In this document: in pieces, positions 20,959 through 31,900 of the stretch
Numbering within the stretch: the stretch's first letter is position 1
Layout of the letters: the number at the start of each line of letters is the position of its first letter
DNA from: Marasmius tenuissimus
Lineage: Eukaryota; Basidiomycota; Agaricomycetes; Agaricales; Marasmiaceae
Length of the DNA stretch: 64,000 nt
NCBI GenBank assembly: GCA_029532415.1
Contig: JAQOTA010000028.1
Coordinates: 310,001-374,000 of the forward strand
Reading direction: 5' to 3'
Translations under genes and position numbers: made by a program
The notes under the pieces: model-generated
Told to the model about the DNA's origin: nothing
What the model saw: the letters and a program-made list of their open reading frames with translations, nothing else
The model's database searches: none

Positions 20959-23900
20959 ATGACCAAAGACTTCGACCATAAAACCTCTCTGGAGAAGTAC
21001 AGGACCATGGCTTCATGGTTTCTGGGCCCTCGTGGAGAGAACTATGGCCTGATGATGGAAAAGTCTGCCAAAATCATCGCAAATGTATGCGCCAGTCGAG
21101 ACCGTTACTTCTCTGACGATCCAGTAAGTCGTCCGTTTCAAGACCTATTGTACTAACGCTCACTATCGATACCTATAATCCTACTCAGCGCTTTATCGAC
21201 TCAAAGCACATGATTGGCTCCCAAGATTTTGATGATGGAGTCGACGCGATCGACGCTGCTCTCAAAGACGTCCTCAGGGGTCTCGGCGAGCACTCTGTAC
21301 CATTCTTTTCACCTCGATACGCTGGACACATGTCCTTTGACGTCTCTCTCCCGGCAATTCTGGGATACTACGCTGCCATTGTATACAACCAGAACAACGT
21401 CACGCCGGAAGCCAGCCCTTTTTCGTCCTACGTGGAATGGAAGGTCGGGAAGAGGTTGTGTGAGATGCTGGGGTTCAATGTCCAGAGTGACCCGTTCCCA
21501 GAAGGCGAGACGACAGCTGGCTGGGGTCATATCACGTGCGGAGGGTCGATCGCGAACTTGGAGGCTATGTGGTCAGTGGATTATCGTTCAAAGTTTGATA
21601 GGATTCGTTGCTGAATTTCGTCCGACAGGGTTGCTCGCAATCTCAAGTACTACCCGCTTTCGTTGTACAACGCCATGAAGCCGGGTGGACCTCTCGCATT
21701 TGTGTCCAGCACTTTCACGACTACGCTGTGTACCGGTAAAGAGAAGAACTTCTTCTCGTGTTCTCCTTGGGAGCTGCTCAACCTCACGCCGACTGAGGTT
21801 GTCAGTCTACCAGAGCGGCTATCCTCCAAGTACGGGATCTCCCAATCCAAACTCGACCGGATTCTCGACCCATACAGCGTTCAGACCGTCGGAAAGGACA
21901 ATCTCGACAAGGACCAGATCGATCGAGGGTTCGAGATGAAACCTCCCCAGATCATGCTCAGCAGGAGCAACCACTACTCCTGGCCCAAGGGAGGCGCGAT
22001 CCTCGGCATCGGGAAGGCCAACATCCTCGAGCTACGCGTTGACGACAACGCCAGAGTCGATATTAAGCACCTCCGAGAGGAGCTAGAAGGTCATCTCAAG
22101 CGGCAACACCCTGTCTACGCCGTTGTCGCCATCATTGGTACGACCGAACACGGTTCTGTCGACTGTCTGGAGGATATCATCGCGCTCCGAGACGAGATGC
22201 AGAAGGAGGGACTATCGTTCATGGTTCACGCAGATGCTGCTTGGGGCGGGTACTTCGCTTCGAAGAAGCAACTGTTTGAACTTTATGAGCCACCGGTCGA
22301 GAGATGGGCGTTTTCGATCCCGTTGAGCAAGTACACGAACGACCAGATGCTCAAGCTGAAGGAGACGGATTCGGTGACGATCGACCCGCATAAGAGTGGT
22401 TACTGTGCGTATCCGGCTGGGGCACTGTGTTATAGGGACCAGAGGATGAGGTATTTGACTACCTGGACGAGTCCATACATCAGTACGAATAAGGGGGATG
22501 ATATTGCGATGGGGATATATGGGGTTGAGGGGAGGTGAGTCTGCGTTCTGTGTCCTCGACTCTGCGCCGCCAACTGACTGCATTCGTGCTTCTAGTAAAC
22601 CTGGAGCGGCGCCTGTAGGTGTCTGGATGTCGTTGGAGGTGCTTAAGAATGAAGGATATGCGCATCTTCTTGGTGTCGCGATGCTCACCGGAACGAAGGT
22701 ATGGCTTCGTTCTATTCGTCTAATTGGTGATGCAGATCTGATATCGTGACCTCTCAGATGTACGCCAACTGGGCCACGATGACCCTCGACTCCGATTCCC
22801 TCATCGTCATGCCTTTCAACCAGCTACCATCCGAGACGGAGGAGGACAGCACTCCCGAGAAAGTCCGCAAGGAACGCATCCGCATCCGTGACAAGATTGC
22901 TCGTCAACCTAACGCTGAGCTCGAGCAAGATCAAGAAACCCTCCATTTCATGCGTAAGCTCGGCTCTGATCTCATGATCAACGCTTTCGCATGCAACTTC
23001 CACATTGGCGGGAAACCCAATAAGGATACCATTGAGGCCAGTTTCTTGAGTCGGAGGCTCTACAAGCGCTTGAGTATGACGAGTATGGAGGATGATATCA
23101 ACGACAAACCGATCATCATTATGGCTACGGAGTTCTCGGAGAAGAAGTATGGAGATGGGTTGAAGACGTTCAAAAGGAGGTTAGAACTGGATGCCGAGGA
23201 TGGGGAGGATCTATATGCACTTTCGAACGTGTCGATGTCACCGTGGCCGACGGCGAACGAATTCTTGACGACGATTATTGAGGCATTCAGGGATGTTGCT
23301 GAGGAAGAGATCAAGGTGCGCTTTCACTTTGGTTTTGACGAATATAGCTCGTCGCTGACTGACGTTGTTATTAACAGACTTGTCTCGTACGAGTAACGGA
23401 CCAACCCTCGATGCACTCGTTTGTCATTTATGGTCACGAAACTCTCTTCTTCGTATACATTGCCTCCTTCAATGTCGAGAGTTATCGTCGCCAGGTGATT
23501 GTCAAGGCAACACCTTCCGATTCCACGACACTGTCCAAGCTGCAGGAGGAGAGGAAGAAGAATCCAAATGCGATCTTCACCTTCCACGCCGGCCTTACCA
23601 TTCTCAAGGACCTCGTTAAGCAGAAGCTATGGACTGGGGACATCTATAAGGGCCTACCAAAGGTCTACGGGTAAGCCCTACATTAATCATTCATGAATCT
23701 CAGGATTGCTCAAATCAAACATAGGAAAGACGTCTTCTTGACCAACGTCACTTTCGATATCGAGACTATTGTTGTGGACCGCAGTCTTCGCCGAACTGAC
23801 CTCGACAAGGCATACCCCGGTCAGATGCCCTTCTATGTCTTCGGAACGCAGAGCGAGGTTCATATCGACCACATCCTTTTACGTGGTCCCAACACCCATC

Positions 23901-24520
23901 TGAGCGCCGGTCAAGTCAAGCTTGACCTTGACCAACCCCTCCCAGAACTCTCTCAGAAGCTGTTGTACCTCACCTTGGACGAGCAATTCGAGGAGATGAT
24001 GCAGCCATTCGATGCAGGCCACCAACCCGACTTCTTCAGGTCCGGTGCTACGCTCAAGGTGTCCGTATATGACGGTGATCGTCCTCCCACTGAATCATCC
24101 GCTGCGATTGCGAAGGGCACGGTTACGCTTCCTGCTGAGGCAGGCAAGCTCTTCGTGGATTATGATATCCTGAACCTACCGGCTGCCTCCGAAATCTTTA
24201 TTTCCCCTCGTTCCTCGCCAAAGCTTTCTTCCAATCGTTTGGTACAGGGTATCGACACTGTGGCCTCGCAGATCGTTCAGATGTTCGCAGGTCAGAACAT
24301 CACTTGGGATGATAATGTTGTTCGAGCCATCACGAGGAAGTACGTGGATTCCAACCACTACGAAGTATGGTTGGGTTCGAAGGCACGGGCTGCATCTGCT
24401 GGCTCTGAGACCGAGGGAAGGATTTTGAGTCGGTTCTTGGGTCCTGAGGCTGGTGTTGCGGTGAAAGGGATCGTGGAAAAGTTGGGCCTGACGTTGGGTT
24501 CGGCGAAAATACAGGCTTGA
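20959..24520 (+). CDS. Group II PLP-dependent (aromatic amino acid type) decarboxylase with large C-terminal extension, 1067 aa
   Basis: Seven exons (20959-21123, 21189-21571, 21629-22534, 22596-22698, 22758-23315, 23378-23670, 23725-24520) join to 1067 aa. The N-terminal half is a fold-type I decarboxylase: GHMSFDVSLPAILGYY, TCGGSIANLEAMW, the cofactor-stacking HADAAWGGYF, and the Schiff-base lysine in TIDPHKSGY. The C-terminal ~450 residues are not part of ordinary decarboxylases and contain beta-rich, C2-like sequence (FVIYGHETLFFVYIASFNVE; LKVSVYDGDRPPTESS). A mushroom enzyme of this plan, a calcium-activatable aromatic amino acid decarboxylase from Psilocybe, has been described (from memory). 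Substrate here is unknown: tyrosine, tryptophan or phenylalanine are candidates. It would release CO2 and form a monoamine in the cytosol. A second, truncated copy lies at 40764-43739 on -. Confidence 0.88.
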
Positions 24521-24669
24521 GTGTTCTTAAAGTTCGAAGTTGTAAAATTCAATTGTAGTATTTGTACTGCACTTAATGAATGCAATTACATTCGACACTC
24601 GAATACTACATACTGCGTGATGTCAAGATAAAACCAATGAAATGGTGTGGATTTGAGGTCTACTGTCGC

Positions 24670-26364
24670 TCATTCTGTACATATCGAAATGGGCTGAGAC
24701 GTGTATCCTGCCGCCTGTATGGTAATGGTCCCATGTTCCCTGTCCTCCTGGAACATTTCTGAGTAAAGTACCTTATTCCCGACTACCCACTCAAATCCCT
24801 GGCCCTCGGAAGCTTGCAGCTGAGGGGCCAGTTTCTTCCAACCCCGCTTTGGAAACTCTGCGGCCAGCAAGTAGATGTACTTGAGCGAGGGTATAGTCCG
24901 CTTCTGGGTCCACGCCTCTACCAGCCTGATGAGAGCAGTGCAAGTCTCATTGGTGATCGATACATCAAGCAGGGAAAGTGATAGCGTTTCCAGCCGATGT
25001 GGTGTGTTCACCAAGTACGAGAGGAAGGTGCAAAGGGTTGCTGAAGCATCCTCAATATCAGCTGGGTCCTCGTATCCTGCTCCGAACCGAAAGGTGACAA
25101 GGTTCGGGAGGTGGCGTAAGAAGTTAACCAACTTCCCGGTCCGAAAGTACTCCGAGCCCTCTATCAAGGAGAAGTGTTGTACTGAGGAAAATTTGGATAG
25201 AACGAGAAGAGTGTGATCCGGGGAGGGGTCATCTGATAGCCATGGAACGTGAAGCGATTGGAGGTGGGGCATCTCGACCGACTGCAAGATTTCCAGGACT
25301 TCGCGATCGCCGTTGTCAATAGTCAGACGACGCAATGTGGAACGTGCGGCTTCAATCGGTCGGCAAGAACGGAGAGTTTCAATCTTCAGAGACTCGAGGT
25401 GTTGGAGATTCATGATCGCGTTGAGACACTCTCCTTCAACGTCCGAGAGCTCCAAGTACTTTACCATAGGATTCATGGCAATACCCCGATTGAACGGATT
25501 TTCTCGAAACATATCGTTGGGGACCACCAATTGTTCAAGAAAAGGAGCTTGGCTAACGGCTTCAAAAAACCAGCTGGGGTATTCGGGATGCGCTCGAACG
25601 TTGAAAGATCGTAGGCGTTCAAACGAGCAGTTGGAGGGTCGGGTGTCAGGGAATGGTGGATGTAAGGCTGGAGATACGACCAAAAATCCTTGAATGCGGG
25701 GCATGCGATCCAGCAACATCTGGAATGCTAAGGCACCACTGCGGTCTACCCTTTCTTCTTGAACGGAATGGCTCTGGCGAGACAGATCACTACGCTGAAC
25801 ATCACAAAGGAAAATGTCCAGATCGCGTTCACCGGAGCGCTCCAAGTAAAGGCTGAGAGCGGGTTCGCGGTCTGCCCAGTCCAGGTTGTAGAATACGGAG
25901 GACCAGAGGGCAGGAGTCGAAGTTACGATGGTTCTCCAACGAAGACAGACTCCAGCCAGCCTGAAAGGCGTTACAAACATAGTTCGCCACTCCACGTCAA
26001 CTTTAGTTTCCTCCATCTTCTTCGAGTCAGATTCTGCCTGAAATCGCTGTTCAGCGACACAAATCGAGAATATCTCCTCCCAAAGTTCGTGAGGAACGCG
26101 TCGCATGGGTGATACGTAGCTTCTACGCTCTGATGCCTGCTTTTCGAAGGCTCTCTCCTCGTTCTGGAGGTTGGACAAGATGACCTGTACGCGCTGTATG
26201 TCGGAGGCATAGCGTTTTTTATCTTGTTCCTCCTGCTCAGCGATAGCGATTATTTGGGCGAGGGTGTCGTCTGGGATTGCCAGTTCTGAACGGAACAGGC
26301 TCCTCGGGATTGGTGGGTGTCGAACACTCGGAGTGAATCTGCATGTTTCGCAGATGCTTCCCAT
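24670..26364 (-). CDS. F-box-like protein with CxxC, coiled coil and LRR-like tail (copy 2)
   Basis: 564 aa, one exon. Same plan as the gene at 18437-20077: CETCRFTPSVRHPP, coiled coil (IQRVQVILSNLQNEERAFEK), F-box core RRVPHELWEEIFSIC, then FRLAGVCLRWRTIVTSTPALWSS and leucine-rich units. Likely an SCF substrate adaptor; target unknown. It is convergent with the decarboxylase (150 nt between stops) and lies head-to-tail with the broken copy 3, suggesting local tandem duplication. Confidence 0.85.
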   Translation of the reverse strand: MGSICETCRFTPSVRHPPIPRSLFRSELAIPDDTLAQIIAIAEQEEQDKKRYASDIQRVQVILSNLQNEERAFEKQASERRSYVSPMRRVPHELWEEIFSICVAEQRFQAESDSKKMEETKVDVEWRTMFVTPFRLAGVCLRWRTIVTSTPALWSSVFYNLDWADREPALSLYLERSGERDLDIFLCDVQRSDLSRQSHSVQEERVDRSGALAFQMLLDRMPRIQGFLVVSPALHPPFPDTRPSNCSFERLRSFNVRAHPEYPSWFFEAVSQAPFLEQLVVPNDMFRENPFNRGIAMNPMVKYLELSDVEGECLNAIMNLQHLESLKIETLRSCRPIEAARSTLRRLTIDNGDREVLEILQSVEMPHLQSLHVPWLSDDPSPDHTLLVLSKFSSVQHFSLIEGSEYFRTGKLVNFLRHLPNLVTFRFGAGYEDPADIEDASATLCTFLSYLVNTPHRLETLSLSLLDVSITNETCTALIRLVEAWTQKRTIPSLKYIYLLAAEFPKRGWKKLAPQLQASEGQGFEWVVGNKVLYSEMFQEDREHGTITIQAAGYTSQPISICTE

Positions 26365-26582
26365 CCTAGGAATTGGATAAGAGTGAAGTTGAATGAGGAC
26401 TACATATGTCTACTTGCCTTTGAATGGTGGTGAGTAGACCTGCGTCGTGGAGGTCAATGATCAAGAGGTGAAATCCCACGTGTCCAGTCGAACCACAGCC
26501 ATCGAGCAAGCAGTTCGCGTAACTTTTTCATCTGTCAGGCGCATACTTCAATGAGAGGGGAAGAAATTATAGCGTATTCTAT

Positions 26583-28316
26583 CTATGTACCGACACCACT
26601 CCAAGTCGACTGTATAGCGATGGTCTCGTGCTCCTCTTTCTGCCTATACACACTCTCGCACGGCTCGTTCCCTAGTGCCCACTTGAGCTTGTGCTCCTTC
26701 GAATCTTGTAGCCTAGAAATCAACCTCTGTTTACGCCCCTCGGGTAACGAGTCTGCTCCTATGAGAATGGATCTGAGCGATGAACGAATCCGTTTCTGAG
26801 TCCATGCGTCTAAAATATCGATAAGAGCGATAAAAACATCCTCCGTGGGGGAAGCATCAGCCAGGTAAAGCGACAGCGATGTCAGTCTGGACGGTGTGTT
26901 AACCAGGTACGATAATAGAGCATAAATAGATGCTGAGGAGGACTCGATGGAGTTTGGCTTGTCTGGGAAGCACCATGTGCGCGCGCAGCCTTCGAATCGA
27001 AAGGTCACAAGGTTCGGGAGGAGGCGTAAGAAATCTACCAGTCTCTCGCCGACGAAGAACCCATCATGCTCATCCGATACGGATAATTCTTGCAATCATG
27101 TAAGGGAGAATTTGGATAGAACGAGTTGGATATGGTTCGGCGAGAGCGGTCCATAATCGGATGATAGTTCACCGAGGTGTAATGATTGGAGGTGGGGTAA
27201 TGTGAGTCGCTGTAACAGCCTCATTGGACAACCCGCGACAATGCTCAGACGACGCAGATTACGACACGTCGTAGGAGGCAAAGCTGTTTCCGGGTTTGCT
27301 ATGCCGGAAAAGGAGAGACATCTAAACGTCAAAGATTCGAGGTGTGGAGGATTCAGAATCGTAATGAGAGGTTCTTCTCCTATCCAAGCGTCGGCAACTT
27401 CTAAGCACCTCAATGAAGGCTTTGTGGCAAGAGTCCCGTATGGGTTGTGTGGGCCCAAATCCTGGTGAACAACCAATCTTTCGAGATCAGCGGCTTGGCG
27501 AACGGCTTCAAAGAACCATGCAGGATAATCACGGTCAAGTTCTTGGGCGTCAAGAAATCGGAGACGTGGAAACGAGCAATTGGGGGGCGGACTGTTGGGG
27601 AATTGTAAGTGCACGTATGAATCCACCACCAGAAGTCCTCAAATGCGGGACATGCAATTCAGCAGCGCCTAGAATGCGAGGGCACTGCTGTGTTCAATCC
27701 TCTGTTCAGCCTGGTAATCCAGTCGCTGACCGCTGGACCAAACGCCACAATGGGAAATGTCCAGGTCGTGTCCCTCAGAACGTTCCAGGTAAAGCTCGAG
27801 ACCGGGTCTACGTTCTTCCCAGAGTAGGTTGTAAAATATCCTAGACCAGAGGGCAGGAGTGGAGTTGACAATGATTCTCCAACGAAGACAGACTCCAGCC
27901 AATCTAAAAGGTGTCGCGAACATCGTGTGCCAGTCCTTGTCGGTGCAGTTGTACTTTTTCATCTCCTTCGACTCTGACTCTGCCATAAGCTGCTGCTGCT
28001 CAGAGATACACATCGAGAATATCTCTACCCAAAGCTCGTGAGGAACGCGTCGCATAGGGGATATATAGCTTCGTCGTTGTGCCACCTGCTCTTCAAGGGC
28101 CTTCTTCTCGCTTTGAAGGCTTTCAAGAATGTTCTGGAGGCGTAATATCTCGCCATTGCAGTGCTCTATGTCTCTCTCCTCCTCCTCCTCGATGATCGAA
28201 GCCATTTGGATGAGGGTGGCATCTGGTATCGCGAACTCTTTACGGAACTGATCCTTCGAGATTGGTGGGTATCGAATGCTCGGAGTGAATTTGCATGTTC
28301 TGCAAATGCCTCCCAT
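26583..28316 (-). pseudogene. F-box-like copy 3, disabled by three in-frame stop codons
   Basis: From ATG 28316 to the stop at 26583 a single frame of 577 codons aligns along its whole length with copy 2 (CRTCKFTPSIRYPP, RRVPHELWVEIFSMC, FRLAGVCLRWRIIVNSTPALWS, LVTFRFEG). It is broken only by TAG at 27669-27671, TGA at 27639-27641 and TGA at 27096-27098. There is no frameshift anywhere. Copy 2 has Gln at the first stop. All three are stops that one C-to-T change creates from CAG or CGA. An intron removing the first two is unlikely, since the other copies have none. Recent pseudogene; readthrough is a remote alternative. Confidence 0.82.
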
Positions 28317-28961
28317 TCTATTATCGAAATAAGAGCAAAGTTGAATGAAGGTTGGATGCCGCCTCACCTTCAACAAATAGTGCGTGTCGGCCGCCCTGGT
28401 GGTGATGATCAAGGTGCCTAACAGAAGTTCGGAAGAACGGAAGAAGGGCTGCAATGATTACCTAAGCTCACCTCAGCATCGACCGCGACGACGACGTTTC
28501 TTCAACTTGAAGTCATTCATGATGATGACCAGTTGTTCTTCTTGCTCTATCTCTCCTTCGAAATATTTTCGTTGAACCAAGTGCCTCGTTTCGAATGTTT
28601 GATCAAATCGACCACGTTTTCTCTTTCTTTGTCTCCTCATGACTGGGTACTCATTCAACAAAGAAAATTTAAAGTCCGTCGTTCTACGCTGGACACGCTT
28701 TGGCTGCATGTTTATGCTACTTGGATGGAACAGAGATCCTTTCAGAACCTCCATTGAACTTTGAAGAGGAACAAGTCAAGCTGAAGGTACACTCTTATTG
28801 TATTGTGAAGACAATAGCGCCCATAACCTTCAAACATTCATCTATAGGATTAGGAATACTTGGCAATTCTTTCAAGAAAGGAAGGGATACAACACGCGCT
28901 GAATCTTTCATTCTTTGTTTTTTTTCCCTTCCTCTCAATTTGCACCTCTGCACCCACCACC
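28317..28961. other. Divergent intergenic region
   Basis: Separates the F-box pseudogene (-) and the giant gene (+). Frames in it are short. A T-run and C/T-rich leader (28917-28960) directly precede ATG 28962. Confidence 0.5.
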
Positions 28962-31900
28962 ATGCAAGCTTCAGCGCCACTCGACTTTATCATTAATCAT
29001 GTCCTTTTCCCTATCAAACTCCCTCAGACGGACGACTGGAGTCAGCAGAACGAACTCGAGCTGTGTTCGGAGGTTCTAGAGGCTGCTCGCACGTATCAGA
29101 ACGACTATGTTCAGACCCGGGAACACAGTCAATGGAATTCCATCATCAGAATGCTGGAAGGAGTGCGCGTATTACATGGATATGGCCCGTTTTCGAAGGA
29201 GACGTTGTATAATAACTTGAATAATATGGATTACGGAGGTTCGTGGTCTGTTTTCTTTCAGATTTATACATCCTGATCCTGGTTCATCATAAGATGTTAC
29301 TGCGTTTTTCGTTCGAGCCCAAAATGCTGGGTTTATGGTACGGAAGCATGCGGACCGCTGTGTATTTGACTCCTTCGAAGCTGCGCTACCTATCGAGGTC
29401 ATCACCAATACAATAGGCAAACCAACCGTTGCCTTCCCTGCCACATCCATCGCGGTTCCTTCCGCCATCTCTTCCGACCCCTCCTTCCTTTCTGAAATAT
29501 CCAACTTCCTGGCCAGGATGAACGTCGATATATTCTCCGATGCTGAACGGAAGATAAACGCCACGCCACAGTGGAAGTCCGTGGAAGTTAAGGACTCGAC
29601 ACATCCAAAATACATCTCAGAGCTGCTCACTGGGATGTTACGTGGCCTCGGGAGGCCCGAGGAGGGATACCGAATCCAGAAACGGGTCGGAGACGAGGTC
29701 TTGATGGAGCTGAACAACACCTCGAACATTTATCCGTGGCGCCGGTCACCGCTGTGGTTGGTCATACGAGTCGCGTTACAGACCTCTCTCAGCACGGATG
29801 CCGAGTACAAGCAGTTTATGGTATTCTTCGCGGCTAGGATTCTACGCAAGGCGTTGGCGAGTAGTCATCCCTACGACAGCGACCTGTTATCAGTCATGAG
29901 GACGAAACTCGCTACAAAGTACTACAAGCTTTCGAAACATCCTTCCATCCACATTCCTAGAAGTCTAGACGATTCCGATGATCCTGATCCTTTCTACGTA
30001 TATGTATCGGAAACCATCTCGTTAACCCAGACCTTGTTGAATGAAAGGTTTCAACTCGTCAGGGAACGCCATTCCAATGGCCCTGGATCAAACGCGGGCT
30101 GGGATCCAGCCAGTCTGCGCATTCACGACGATACCTCTCTCATGCTGCCTCGGAGTGGCCCTTACATCGAGGATGTCCTCAATCCTTCCCGGCGTTCCAT
30201 CGCAGCGTCTCATGACACATTTCATCCCAACGAGAGATCGAGACGTACTCTATTGTCACAGTTCGAGGCAAAGGGCTCCCTTGACGATGATGGTGAAGGG
30301 GATCTCGTCGACTTTGAGCATGCTGTGGAGGAGGGGCTAGATACGTGGGTAGACGAGAGGCAATTCTCGTCTCCGAGAAAGAGCTTTCTCGTGCTCTCAA
30401 GATGGATTACAGACTATGAGAGGAAGGCTAACAGGTTGTATGCCGGCCAACCGGCCAACCTGTCGATCATGTTCTTGACCTTGTTGGATTTGTGGATAGG
30501 GTGCGTCACGATTTCTGGCACTTCTATCTTCCCTTGTTGACTCATCCCTTCCTACAGTCTGGACAAGATATGCACATCCGAATCGAAATGCCCCCTCCTC
30601 CTCGACTACTCTCCCGAGATTTACGAAGCACTTTTCGAGCCGCTTCTTCTACACAGAGGCACCTCCATCGCTCGACTCAAATCTCACATCCAGTACTTGC
30701 GAGCCCGCCACTCTCGTGCAACCACCGCCGGTAACCCATCCATCTTCTCCCAAAGAATCACCTCATCCTCGTTCGTCGTGCGATACTTCAACTTACCCTC
30801 TTCCACCTCATACCGCCACCTCAAACGCGACATCGAAGATCAAGCTCATCGAGCTCGTCAAGTCAAACGCTCCGAACTCGCACGGTTAAACCAACATTAC
30901 AACACCCTCATGGCTCGTTCAAACTCACTATCAGAATCCTACGAGACTCGTTCCGTGTATAACGCGCAAACGGGGATGTTCGAAGATACCCGCGTCCACA
31001 GTTCTCGCTGTGAAAAATGCAGGTTGAAAAAAGAAGCCTCGGAGTTGCGGATCGAGGTATTCGAGTGGCCTCTTTCTCAAGATCCCTTCGAAGCAGAAGG
31101 TTCCGTCGTAGAGCTCGATCCCCCAGCCGTACTTCGAGTTTGGAGAGATACGACGTATTTCTTGCTTCGTCAAGTCTTTTCTGTTCCTTTCGAATCCGAG
31201 AGAGCAAAGTCGAAACCCAAGTGTATGATTCGGAGTTATCGCGGGACGAGGACTTATGTTCAGGCTGACAGCTTGGGACATTTGACGTTGGGATCGAAGA
31301 GTACGAGTGCGTACCAGAGGAAGGATCCGACTATACCCATTCCGTGCTACAACGAGGGGACTGTGTGTGTGGAGAACTCGTTGAAATATCGACTGTTTGA
31401 TGGGGATACAGAGGATTGGGTCTCACCTCTGTCCTCGTATTCGTTGTCGTCTTGCCTCCGGGAAACGTGTGCATATAAACTTCCGCAGGGGAAGTATAGG
31501 GATAGCGGGTTGCAGAGGACAGTGGGGTGGGTGGACCATACGTCGAACGAGGTTATTGCGAAGCAAGGGAGATGTCAGTTGGGGATTAACCCACACGAGT
31601 ACTTGGCGTTTGGGTGTTTGAGAGCTGGGCCGAGTTTACAGTGGATGAATATCGTTCGGGAACTCCTGGCGAAGATCTTGACATTCTCGGATGAGGCGGT
31701 GGAGATCTTGGTTAAGCAGGCGCACTCTCAGATGGGGCCTTTGGATGGTGAAGGCGAAGGTTGGGCGTGGCATGTGGAGCTACAGGATCCAGGATTTCAT
31801 TCTGTGCTATTGAGAGAGTTGGCTGATTTGTTGGAGAGTATTCGGGGGAATTGGGCGGAGGTTGGGGCGATGAGAGTGGTTGTTATGCTTGCTTCTGCGT

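Noticed and set aside
27600..27680. An intron hiding two stops of F-box copy 3
   Set aside because: The other two copies have no intron here and the flanking codons align without a gap.
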